A stretch of 34,444 nucleotides of DNA, taken from NCBI GenBank assembly GCA_046318675.1, contig JBKCUA010000010.1, positions 1 to 34,444 of the forward strand. The letters run 5' to 3'. Below are positions 8,942 to 15,868 of the stretch, one piece after another (position 1 is the stretch's first letter; the number at the start of each line of letters is the position of its first letter). This stretch comes from JBKCUA01 sp046318675 (GTDB lineage: Bacteria > Pseudomonadota > Alphaproteobacteria > JAJTHO01). Made by a program: the position numbers and the translations under genes. The notes below the pieces were generated by a model. That model saw nothing but the letters and a program-made list of their open reading frames with translations, was not told the DNA's origin and did not search any database.

Positions 8942-9261
8942 GCTGCAAACCCTTATATGAGAGATGTTTTAATAAAAAAAGGCAACGCAATCGTATCAGC
9001 CAAAAGCCGATCAAAAGAAAAAAAGTCCACACCGTAATGACGGCGACGACACAAAAACGAAAAAAATAACATTGCTGCCTATGCGAGGGATGAAAAATAT
9101 TGATTTATCTTGATATGTCAAGAACAATATTTATGATTATTTATCAGTCTATAGTCAGGTGAAGACTGAATGAGCACATAATTTAAGGACATCCCTATTA
9201 ACCCCTATTTTACTTCTCTTGCGTACACTCTTTCTTAACGAAAATGCAACACAGGAGGGGT
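8942..9261. promoter_or_regulatory. Divergent rpoB / fliL intergenic region
   Basis: This 320-nt AT-rich stretch must hold the promoters of both rpoB (leftward) and the fliL operon (rightward). I see no open frame worth calling. Two inverted repeats stand out on the fliL side: CTTGA-4-TCAAG at 9109-9122, and TCAGTCT-12-AGACTGA at 9144-9169. They could be operators or an RNA hairpin. I see no clear flagellar sigma-28 or sigma-54 promoter, and no confident -10/-35 pair for rpoB. Confidence 0.45.
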
Positions 9262-9786
9262 ATGTTAAAGAATAAATTCGTTCTTTTGGGTGGGATCGCC
9301 GCGGTTCTCCTTTTATTGGGGGGTGCTGCGCTATTATTGATGAGCGGGAAAAAAGCGGATAAGTCTACTACTGTTGTGGAGGATAACTCACCCACATCGG
9401 AGCACGCTGACAATGGAAAAAGCAAAGCAAAAAAAGACGATCGCTCTGGTACGGGGGGGTTTTTAGGAAACTCTAAAGCTATTTTTTATCCCCTCCCTGA
9501 TATTGTGGTGAATTTGAGCAGCACGGGTCGCCGCTCTGCCACGGCATATTTGAAAATAAAAATTAATCTAGAATTGTCTAATGCCTCGGATCAAGCCAGT
9601 ATCGAAGCGGTTCTTCCTCGGGTGGTTGACAATCTTCAGATGTACCTGCGGGAATTGAAGGTTGAAGATATTCAAGGTTCCGATGGTCTTTATCGTCTTC
9701 GGGAAGAATTGTTGCATCGGGTTAGCATGGCTGTAGCACCGGCCAAGGTTAACGATGTGCTGTTTTCTGAAATGCTTATGCAATAA
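9262..9786 (+). CDS. fliL: Flagellar basal body-associated protein FliL
   Basis: FliL is a single-pass inner-membrane protein around the stator ring of the flagellar motor. The sequence has a short positive N-terminus, one membrane segment (about residues 6-27), a charged linker rich in S, K and D, then the periplasmic domain with the typical phrase YPLPDIVVNLSSTG and a C-terminal VLFSEMLMQ. I chose ATG 9262 because AGGAGG lies just upstream, although the gap of 3 nt is short; ATG 9244 in the same frame has no such site. It is the first gene of the fliL-to-panB series and is followed by fliM after 18 nt. Confidence 0.9.
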   Translation: MLKNKFVLLGGIAAVLLLLGGAALLLMSGKKADKSTTVVEDNSPTSEHADNGKSKAKKDDRSGTGGFLGNSKAIFYPLPDIVVNLSSTGRRSATAYLKIKINLELSNASDQASIEAVLPRVVDNLQMYLRELKVEDIQGSDGLYRLREELLHRVSMAVAPAKVNDVLFSEMLMQ

Positions 9787-9804
9787 CAAAAAGAGATTTA
9801 ACCC

Positions 9805-10860
9805 ATGGCCGATGCCGACGATACACTTGCTACAGAAAATGATAATGCTGCTGAAGGCAATCCAGAGGGATTGACCGATCAAGAGCTTTTTGAAGGCGAA
9901 CAACATAGTCGCCTTTTGAATCAGGATGAAATTGATAGCCTGCTTGGGTTCGAACAAAGCTCAGCACAGCCTAAAGCCACCGGTATTCAGGCCATCGTTA
10001 ATAGCTCGATGGTGAGTTATGAACGTCTGCCTATGCTGGAGGTGGTCTTCGATCGTCTTGTGCGCCTTATGTCCACCAGCTTGCGTAATTATACATCTGA
10101 TAACGTTGAGGTATCACTGGATAATATCACTTCGGTGCGTTTTGGCGATTACCTGAATGCCATTACATTGCCCGCTCTTTTGGCGGTGTTTAGGGCGGAA
10201 GAATGGGATAATCAGGGGATTATCACCATTGACTCGTCCCTTATTTATTCTGTGGTGGATGTTTTGTTGGGTGGGCGTCAAGGTGCTCCTACCATGCGTA
10301 TTGAAGGGAGACCCTTTACTACTATTGAACGCAATCTTATTGAGAAGATGATTCATCTTATTATGAATGATCTGTCCATTTCCTTTGATCCGTTGTCGGC
10401 TGTAACGTTTCGCTACGATCGGTTGGAAACCAACCCCAGATTTGCTACTATTGCTCGTCCGGCTAATGCTGCTGTACTCATACGCCTGCGTATTGATATG
10501 GAGGATCGTGGCGGCAAGTTGGAGTTTTGTTTGCCATATGCCACGTTGGAACCCGTGCGGGAAATCCTGTTGCAAATGTTTATGGGAGAAAAATTTGGCC
10601 GTGATTCCATTTGGGAAAACCACTTGGCTTCGGAATTATGGCTTACCGATGTGGATTTGCACGCGGTGATGGGTGAAACGGTGATGCCACTGCGTGATGT
10701 ATTGAACTGGGAAGTCGGAACCCATCTTGATTTTCTTACCACACCGCAATCAAGCGTCGAGTTGAGATGTGGGGATGTTCCTATTTTTGCCGGTAAAATG
10801 GGGCAAAGGAATCAACATATTGCGATTAAGGTTCACGATCGGTTGATTAAGGTGCATTGA
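9805..10860 (+). CDS. fliM: Flagellar motor switch protein FliM
   Basis: FliM forms part of the C-ring and binds phosphorylated CheY to switch rotation. The protein has 351 aa. The CheY-binding peptide LNQDEIDSLLGF is at residues 38-49, behind an acidic 37-residue extension rather than at the very N-terminus. The middle domain contains the GGxG-type motif (VDVLLGGRQG), and the C-terminal SpoA-like domain ends at about residue 350. Its neighbours fliL, motE-like, cheY and cheZ agree with this role. The next gene starts on the last base of its stop codon, so the two are likely coupled. Confidence 0.96.
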   Translation: MADADDTLATENDNAAEGNPEGLTDQELFEGEQHSRLLNQDEIDSLLGFEQSSAQPKATGIQAIVNSSMVSYERLPMLEVVFDRLVRLMSTSLRNYTSDNVEVSLDNITSVRFGDYLNAITLPALLAVFRAEEWDNQGIITIDSSLIYSVVDVLLGGRQGAPTMRIEGRPFTTIERNLIEKMIHLIMNDLSISFDPLSAVTFRYDRLETNPRFATIARPANAAVLIRLRIDMEDRGGKLEFCLPYATLEPVREILLQMFMGEKFGRDSIWENHLASELWLTDVDLHAVMGETVMPLRDVLNWEVGTHLDFLTTPQSSVELRCGDVPIFAGKMGQRNQHIAIKVHDRLIKVH

Positions 10861-11276
10861 TGTTAGTTCTTGATGCCTGTTTATTGGCGGCTTTAGTAGC
10901 TGTTTTGATGAATGTTCCCCGTTGGTTGAAACGATTGGAAGGCCTGCGTGAATTGCGCGAAGAGTTGCAAAGTCTCTCGCTGCGTTTTATTCAAGCCACA
11001 AATGAGGCTGGTGCAGCCATTGAGGAATTGCGGGCACTTACCACTACGGAACAAAAAAGTCTTTTTGATGCTCGAAAAAAAGCTCTAGAAACTGCTGATG
11101 ATCTGGAATTTTTGCGTCAAAAAGCTGAAAGTTTGTGTAGCAAACTTGAAGCCGTTGCCGCCGTTGGCCGCCCGGTAACTCGGCCAGGCTTTATCCCGCA
11201 GGTGCCTTCCACTACGACGGTTGAGGCAACATCTAAGGCAGAAGAAGCCCTGCGGGAGGCTATGCGCCATGTTTAG
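10860..11276 (+). CDS. Small membrane-anchored coiled-coil protein of the flagellar operon (DUF6468-like)
   Basis: This 138-aa protein starts with a hydrophobic stretch (about residues 2-18), then a long charged helix (about 22-95) that should form a coiled coil, and a Pro/Thr-rich tail. The ATG at 10860 uses the last base of the fliM stop (TGATG); an alternative TTG one codon earlier is less likely. From memory, small proteins of this kind next to fliM in alphaproteobacteria are called DUF6468; I have not verified the match. Its place between fliM and the motE-like gene suggests a role at the motor or stator. No enzyme motif is seen. Confidence 0.7.
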   Translation: MLVLDACLLAALVAVLMNVPRWLKRLEGLRELREELQSLSLRFIQATNEAGAAIEELRALTTTEQKSLFDARKKALETADDLEFLRQKAESLCSKLEAVAAVGRPVTRPGFIPQVPSTTTVEATSKAEEALREAMRHV

Positions 11277-11925
11277 ACCAGCAAAAATCTTTTTTGTGCT
11301 TTTGGTAGCAGTGGTTGGTATTGGTAAAGGGTACGATCTCTACCATCATTCCACCGCCCCTGCCCATGCTCAGCCCACCAATAATGCGGACGCCGCTAAA
11401 GAAAATAAGAATCAAGAATCAGCACAACCTCCTAGCAATAATCAAACCACAAAAGCAGAAGAAAACGACACAAAGCCTCTTACCGATTTTACCAGCAGCG
11501 AAATCAAATTACTTCAATCCCTGCGCGAACGCCGGGAACAATTGGCCATACGGGAAGCCGCAGTTGAAGAGCGGGAAAAACTTTTAAATGCCATGGAAGG
11601 CCAAATTGAGGCCAAAATTAATGAAATGAACATTATCAAAGGCCAGATTGAATCCATTAAAAAGGAAATCGAGGAACGCAGTAAACAATTTGACGCCAAG
11701 CAAGACGATCAAGCAAAAATGTTGGTACGTGTTTATGAGAAAATGAAACCCAAGGATGTTGCCGTGATTTTTAATAACTTGGAATTAACTATTTTATTAG
11801 ATGTTACCAAGAGCATGAGGGAAGCAAAACTGGCTCCTGTGATGGCGATGATGAATCCTGAAAAGGCCATGATTCTCTCAAGCGAACTGGCGCGTCGTAA
11901 GGCGTTGCCAAAGCTACCAGAATAA
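11269..11925 (+). CDS. MotE-like flagellar protein (MgtE N-domain type C-terminus)
   Basis: The 218-aa protein has an N-terminal membrane segment or signal anchor (about residues 5-20), a low-complexity linker rich in N, Q, K and E, a long coiled coil (about 80-150), and a C-terminal helical domain with KMKPKDVAVIFNNLELTILLDVTKSMREAKLAPVMAMMNPEKA. That last part resembles MgtE N-domain repeats and MotE, the periplasmic chaperone of MotC in Sinorhizobium. I chose ATG 11269, which overlaps the upstream gene by 8 nt and has GGGAGG ten bases upstream. The frame is open for 16 more codons upstream, but that would put charged residues ahead of the anchor. Confidence 0.75.
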   Translation: MFRPAKIFFVLLVAVVGIGKGYDLYHHSTAPAHAQPTNNADAAKENKNQESAQPPSNNQTTKAEENDTKPLTDFTSSEIKLLQSLRERREQLAIREAAVEEREKLLNAMEGQIEAKINEMNIIKGQIESIKKEIEERSKQFDAKQDDQAKMLVRVYEKMKPKDVAVIFNNLELTILLDVTKSMREAKLAPVMAMMNPEKAMILSSELARRKALPKLPE

Positions 11926-11946
11926 AATCGCAAGGAGGGCATTACG

Positions 11947-12336
11947 ATGTCGGTTAATAAAGATATGAACGTCCTCATCGTTGATGATTACAAAACTATG
12001 TTGCGTATTGTGCGCAATCTGCTCAAGCAAATTGGTTTTAATAATGTTGATGAAGCAGAAGACGGTGTTGCTGCTTATGCAAAGCTCCAACAGCGCAATT
12101 ATGGCCTGGTGATTTCTGATTGGAACATGAAGCCTATGTCCGGATACGATCTTCTTATCAAGGTGCGTGCCGATCCCCGGTTTAAAGACTTGCCTTTTAT
12201 TCTGGTCACGGCAGAGGGCAAAACGGAGAATGTCATTGCTGCTAAAAAAGCCGGTGTAAATAACTATATAGTAAAGCCATTTAATGCGCAGACACTGCAA
12301 TCTAAAATGGCTGCCGTGTTAGGCCCGTTTACATAA
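11947..12336 (+). CDS. cheY: Chemotaxis response regulator CheY
   Basis: This is a stand-alone receiver domain of 129 aa that carries the chemotaxis signal to FliM. The acidic pocket D13-D14, the phosphorylation site D58 (VISDWNMKPMSG), T88 and K110 (KPF) are all present. There is no output domain. A strong ribosome binding site (AAGGAGGG) lies before the ATG. It is followed by the phosphatase gene cheZ after 10 nt, and fliM, its target, is in the same operon. Confidence 0.95.
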   Translation: MSVNKDMNVLIVDDYKTMLRIVRNLLKQIGFNNVDEAEDGVAAYAKLQQRNYGLVISDWNMKPMSGYDLLIKVRADPRFKDLPFILVTAEGKTENVIAAKKAGVNNYIVKPFNAQTLQSKMAAVLGPFT

Positions 12337-12346
12337 GGGAATGAGT

Positions 12347-12994
12347 ATGTACGGCAGCCATAAACTAGATAGAGATTTAGCGGAAAAAATGGCGGCTACC
12401 GCCGGCATGAATATTGTTGATCATCATGTGATTGGTAACATCTTGGATGAGCTTATTCGGTCATTGCAGGGTGATATCACCGTTGCTGATATTAAAATTT
12501 TCAAACAAATGCGCGAACTTCAAAAAACCATTGATATGGCGAAAATTGAGTTAAGCCAATTGGCTCCCGTTGATCTGACAGCTGAACATCTTCCTGGTGC
12601 CGCCGATCAGTTGGAGGAAATCGTCCGCGCCACGGAAGAAGCCACCGGCAAAATTCTTGATGCCGCTGAAACAGTACAAAACATTGCCGAAACAGTGGAT
12701 GAAAAAAATAAACAACGCCTTGTGGAGGCTGCAACCTCTATTTTCGAAGCCAGTAATTTTCAAGATATCACCGGTCAACGTATTACCAAGGTTGTCAAAA
12801 CCATGCAAATCATTGAGGATCGTTTACAAGGCATGGTGGAGGTATTGGGCGGTGAGATCAAAGGAAGTTTGCGGGGCAAACTCAACAATGAAACAAAAAA
12901 TGAGAATGCAACAAATACTTTGATGAGCGGCCCGCAACTTCCTGGTAAGGGCGTAAGCCAGGATGATATTGATACATTGTTTAATAGTCTGTAA
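12347..12994 (+). CDS. cheZ: Protein phosphatase CheZ
   Basis: CheZ removes the phosphate from CheY-P. The 215-aa protein has the long helical hairpin and the active-site phrase FQDITGQ (138-144), with Q139 as the catalytic glutamine. The last residues SQDDIDTLFNSL form the CheY-binding tail. I chose ATG 12347 because AAGGGA lies six bases upstream; ATG 12341, two codons earlier, abuts that site. It lies directly behind cheY, and panB follows after only 9 nt. Confidence 0.93.
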   Translation: MYGSHKLDRDLAEKMAATAGMNIVDHHVIGNILDELIRSLQGDITVADIKIFKQMRELQKTIDMAKIELSQLAPVDLTAEHLPGAADQLEEIVRATEEATGKILDAAETVQNIAETVDEKNKQRLVEAATSIFEASNFQDITGQRITKVVKTMQIIEDRLQGMVEVLGGEIKGSLRGKLNNETKNENATNTLMSGPQLPGKGVSQDDIDTLFNSL

Positions 12995-13003
12995 GGCTGG
13001 GGC

Positions 13004-13807
13004 GTGACTGCCTCTCGGTTTACTGCTGTTGATATTCGCGCCTGTAAGGGCGTTCGCCCTGTGGTCGTGTTAACCGCCTATGATGTGTTGATGGCGGGGC
13101 TGGTGGATACAACGGCAGAGATGATTTTGGTGGGCGATTCTTTAGGCATGGTGCGGTTTGGCCTGCCGGATACGTTGGGCGTATCGCTGGAGATGATGGA
13201 ACACGCCGCCGCGGCGGTGCAACGAGGATCAAGTCGAGCACTGGTTCTTGTTGATTTGCCCTTTGGTTCTTATGAAGCCTCGCCCCAGCAGGCATTTTCC
13301 AGCGCATCGCGGTTAATGCGTGCTGGTGCCGGAGCCGTAAAGCTGGAAGGCGGCGCACCAATGATTGACACGGTGCGCTTTTTAACCCAGCGGGGTATCC
13401 CGGTGTGTGGTCATTTGGGCTTAACGCCCCAATCGGTTCATGTTTTAGGTGGCTATAAAGTACAGGGGCGGGATGCGGCCAGTGCTGAGCACCTGCGCCG
13501 GGATGCCGTGGCTCTGGCTGAGGCGGGGGCTTTTGCCCTTGTGCTGGAAGCTATACCAGCCTCTTTGGGTAAGGAAATTACTAACAGCCTTTCGATCCCT
13601 GTCATTGGGATTGGTGCGGGGGTTTGCGATGGGCAAGTTCTGGTAAGCGAAGATTTGCTGGGGTTGACACCAGGAAAGCCGCCAAAATTTGTTAAGCGTT
13701 ACGCGGATATTGCCACTACGATCAAAGCTGCTGTTGCTCAATTTGCTGATGATGTGCGGCAGGGACGCTTTCCCGACAGTGCCCATAGCTATAGCGTTCA
13801 TAAATGA
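13004..13807 (+). CDS. panB: 3-methyl-2-oxobutanoate hydroxymethyltransferase (PanB)
   Basis: PanB makes ketopantoate from alpha-ketoisovalerate and methylene-tetrahydrofolate, the first committed step toward pantothenate and CoA. The protein has 267 aa, the usual length. The metal-site motif LVGDSLGMV, the later HLGLTPQS motif and the catalytic E182 (LVLEAIPA) are visible. Translation seems to begin at GTG 13004, nine bases after the cheZ stop, with only a weak G-rich site ahead. It probably depends on read-through from the chemotaxis genes, an unusual partner set. No panC lies in the window. Confidence 0.95.
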   Translation: MTASRFTAVDIRACKGVRPVVVLTAYDVLMAGLVDTTAEMILVGDSLGMVRFGLPDTLGVSLEMMEHAAAAVQRGSSRALVLVDLPFGSYEASPQQAFSSASRLMRAGAGAVKLEGGAPMIDTVRFLTQRGIPVCGHLGLTPQSVHVLGGYKVQGRDAASAEHLRRDAVALAEAGAFALVLEAIPASLGKEITNSLSIPVIGIGAGVCDGQVLVSEDLLGLTPGKPPKFVKRYADIATTIKAAVAQFADDVRQGRFPDSAHSYSVHK

Positions 13808-13928
13808 AAGGGAATAAGAATGGCTCTTTTCCAAAATGGGTAGTTTTTTTAGAAAAGCCCTCACCCGCCAAAGGCGGCGGCTGAAGGCCTGCTATGCATA
13901 GATAACCCTTTGGGAAAAAATCATAAAA
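13808..13928 (+). other. panB-bioF gap with two weak hairpins
   Basis: The 121-nt gap holds an imperfect stem (GGCTCTTTTC against GAAAAGCC, one bulged base) around a run of seven T, then CCGCC-AAA-GGCGG at 13865-13877. No T-run follows either stem, so neither is a textbook terminator. No ORF or ribosome binding site is clear; bioF has no good site at its ATG. Confidence 0.35.
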
Positions 13929-15053
13929 ATGCTTCCTTTTCGTGCTTTTCTGGATAGCCTGCCCAAGGATACACGGCGCAATCTTCCCCGCGAACACACG
14001 CCATATTATTGCGATTTTTCCAGCAACGATTACCTCAATCTATCGCGTCATCCGCTGGTGGTGGCGGCCTTTCGGGATGCGGCGTGTGCATCGGTGGGCA
14101 GTCGTGCCTCCCGTCTTGCTGGGGGTAGCCACCCAGAGCACGCGCTGGCCGAGGCAGCCTTAGCGCGTCTCAAAGGCACGGAGGGGGCATTGCTGTTGGG
14201 GTGTGGGATGGTGGCGAATCTGACAGTGCTGCCGGCATTGCTGGACAAGGTTTTGTGGGGGAATAAGACCCCCATCGTGTTCATTGACCGTCTGGCGCAT
14301 CATAGTTTGCTGCGCGGGGTACAGGCCAGCGGCGCGCACTGGCAGCGTTTTGTCCATAACGATCTTGATGACTTGCGGCGACGGTTGGAACGATTGGAGG
14401 GGCATCAACAGCCGTTCATCGTTGCTGAGTCGGTGTACAGCATGGACGGTGATATCGCCGATATAGCTGGGTTGGCTGCCCTGCGCCGGGAGTTTGGTGC
14501 CTTCGTCTACCTTGATGAGGCGCACGCCACCGGGGTGTTCGGGGCGGGCGGGGCAGGGTTGTCGCCTGGGCATGGCATTGACGTGGTGCTGGGCACGGGG
14601 GGGAAGGCCTTGGGCAGTTACGGGGCGTTTATTGCTGCCGGGGGGGATATTATTGAGTATTTGGTGCAGCGTTGCGCCGGGGTTATCTATACCACTGCTT
14701 TGCCCCCAGCGGTGGCGGCAGCTCTTACCGCTGCTGCTCAGCTATTGCCATCGTTGGAACGGGAACGGGCACACCTGCACGCCCTAGGCGATCAGGTACG
14801 CGGCTTGGCCAAAGCGGCGGGGTATGCCGTGGGAGCCAGTGCCTCACCGATTATTCCCCTCATCACCGGGGGTAATGCCTCAGCGTTAGCCTTGGCCGAA
14901 CGCTTTAAGGCTCACGGCTGTCGTGCTCCAGCCATTCGCCCACCGACCGTGCCCCAGGGGGCGGCGCGGGTGCGGTTGTCGCTGACGGCGGCAATGGGGG
15001 GGAAGGAGGTGGAAATGTTGGAGAAGATACTATATAGCGCGTTGCGGAATTAA
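13929..15053 (+). CDS. bioF: 8-amino-7-oxononanoate synthase (BioF)
   Basis: BioF condenses pimeloyl thioester with alanine to give KAPA in biotin synthesis and uses PLP. The protein has 374 aa, close to the usual 380-390. Fold-type I features are visible: FSSNDYLNLSRHP near the N-terminus, GSHPEHALAE, DEAHATGVFG, and the PLP lysine K226 in GTGGKALGSYG. The last six residues (YSALRN) and the stop codon are encoded by the left end of the dispersed repeat (TATAGCGCG from 15033), so the natural C-terminus has been replaced. The ATG has no evident ribosome binding site. A BioH-like gene lies 9 kb away; bioA, bioB and bioD are not in the window. Confidence 0.93.
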   Translation: MLPFRAFLDSLPKDTRRNLPREHTPYYCDFSSNDYLNLSRHPLVVAAFRDAACASVGSRASRLAGGSHPEHALAEAALARLKGTEGALLLGCGMVANLTVLPALLDKVLWGNKTPIVFIDRLAHHSLLRGVQASGAHWQRFVHNDLDDLRRRLERLEGHQQPFIVAESVYSMDGDIADIAGLAALRREFGAFVYLDEAHATGVFGAGGAGLSPGHGIDVVLGTGGKALGSYGAFIAAGGDIIEYLVQRCAGVIYTTALPPAVAAALTAAAQLLPSLERERAHLHALGDQVRGLAKAAGYAVGASASPIIPLITGGNASALALAERFKAHGCRAPAIRPPTVPQGAARVRLSLTAAMGGKEVEMLEKILYSALRN

Positions 15054-15276
15054 CAGTAGACTTTAATACCATTTTGCCATCAAATGATTGCAAAATGATT
15101 CGCTCAAACGCCGCGCGGGCTTGCCGCTTTGCGCAGATAATTTCTACATATTGAACGCAAAGCGGTATAAAAATTCTTCAGCGCGCTATAAGTTATTTTT
15201 GTTCGTCCATTCGGACGCGGCACTTTGTGCCGTGCGCTGGTTGCAAGTATACTTTTAATTATGAAACCAGCTATAG
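15033..15276 (+). repeat. Multi-hairpin dispersed repeat, copy 2 (between bioF and brnA)
   Basis: The left end (TATAGCGCGTTGCG) and the right part (15177-15276) match copies 1 and 3. Between them lies an insert with two perfect stems: CATTTTGC-12-GCAAAATG (15070-15097) and CCGCTTTGCG-22-CGCAAAGCGG (15124-15165). The loop block at 15143-15168 matches 145-170 of copy 1 at 24 of 26 bases, although the rest of the two copies lies in opposite orientation. The hairpin CGGCC-ATTC-GGCCG of the other copies is CGTCC-ATTC-GGACG here (15204-15217): both arms changed together, so pairing is kept. The terminal CTATAG (15271-15276) supplies the last codon and stop of brnA. Confidence 0.88.
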
Positions 15277-15531
15277 AGGTTTTTGTGCCTGAACATAACT
15301 TTCCAATACAGCATTAATGCGCCGTTGATAGCCTTTTACCCCGGAGGCCTTGAAATAATTCAGCACGGATTTTTTCACCCGCAATGTTATGGGTTGAGTA
15401 CCATGAGGATGGTGCACAATAGCGTTTTCCCAAAACTCTTTATCGAGGGGCGGAATGTCTGAAAAATCAATTTTCTCATCAGGCATTGACGATAATTCAT
15501 TCATTGTCATCGGTTTTTTGTAGCGCGACAT
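15271..15531 (-). CDS. brnA: BrnA-type antitoxin
   Basis: This 86-aa protein fits the BrnA family: acidic IDFSDIPPLDKEFWENA in the middle, then a C-terminal ribbon-helix-helix-like part (ITLRVKKSVLNYFKASGVKGYQRRINAVLESYVQAQK). BrnA neutralises the BrnT toxin and represses its own operon. I chose ATG 15531, which has AAAGGA nine bases upstream and overlaps the end of brnT by 35 nt, the usual toxin-first order. The last codon and stop lie in the terminal CTATAG of the repeat. Confidence 0.88.
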   Translation of the reverse strand: MSRYKKPMTMNELSSMPDEKIDFSDIPPLDKEFWENAIVHHPHGTQPITLRVKKSVLNYFKASGVKGYQRRINAVLESYVQAQKPL

Positions 15532-15796
15532 TGTACAACATCCTTTCCTGACGTGATGCCCGCCGGGCAGATATAAGGCGGACATGATTATTACGTTGTG
15601 TATAAACCACGACGACCACCACGCTGTCTCCAATGGTGCCAATGCTAACAAAACGGGGCTCACCGTAATCACGGCGCGTATCTGCTTTTGTTATAATGGC
15701 TTCTTCAAAGATGCGCTTGGCAACAGCAAAATCAATGCCGTGCTTGGCAATATTGTAAAGGTTTTTTTCTTCATCCCATTCATACACGGTTTTCAT
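15497..15796 (-). CDS. brnT: BrnT-type ribonuclease toxin
   Basis: The 99-aa protein matches the BrnT (DUF497) family: YEWDEEKNLYNIAKHGIDFAVAKRIFEE at the N-terminus, then a strand-rich core with VVVVVYTQRNNHVRLISARRASRQER. BrnT is a RelE-fold RNase that blocks translation until bound by BrnA. I chose ATG 15796; a TTG nine codons upstream is also open but adds no family-like residues. The pair lies between the repeat and the divergent deaminase-fold gene, so it may stabilise this small accessory block. Confidence 0.9.
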   Translation of the reverse strand: MKTVYEWDEEKNLYNIAKHGIDFAVAKRIFEEAIITKADTRRDYGEPRFVSIGTIGDSVVVVVVYTQRNNHVRLISARRASRQERMLYNVALQKTDDNE

Positions 15797-15868
15797 GTTA
15801 ATACTTTTTGTACATACAGTCAAGTCTCTTCACATTTTTAACACTTCCTTGCTATAGATTTAATAACA
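15797..15868. promoter_or_regulatory. Divergent brnT / deaminase-like promoter region
   Basis: The 72-nt gap must serve both genes. For the plus strand TTCACA (15829-15834) and TATAGA (15853-15858) are 18 nt apart, only 10 nt before the ATG at 15869, so the leader would be very short and lacks a ribosome binding site. For brnT I see no convincing pair. An imperfect palindrome TGTACATACA (15809-15818) is a possible BrnA site; this is a guess. Confidence 0.3.

Noticed and set aside
11221..11268. Longer start for the MotE-like protein
   Set aside because: It would add 16 charged residues ahead of the membrane anchor and sits deep in the upstream gene; ATG 11269 has a ribosome binding site.
13833..13845. 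TCCAAAATGGGT shared with the end of the ELM1-like gene (29237-29248 region)
   Set aside because: Only 12 bases agree and the surroundings differ; too short to call a repeat.
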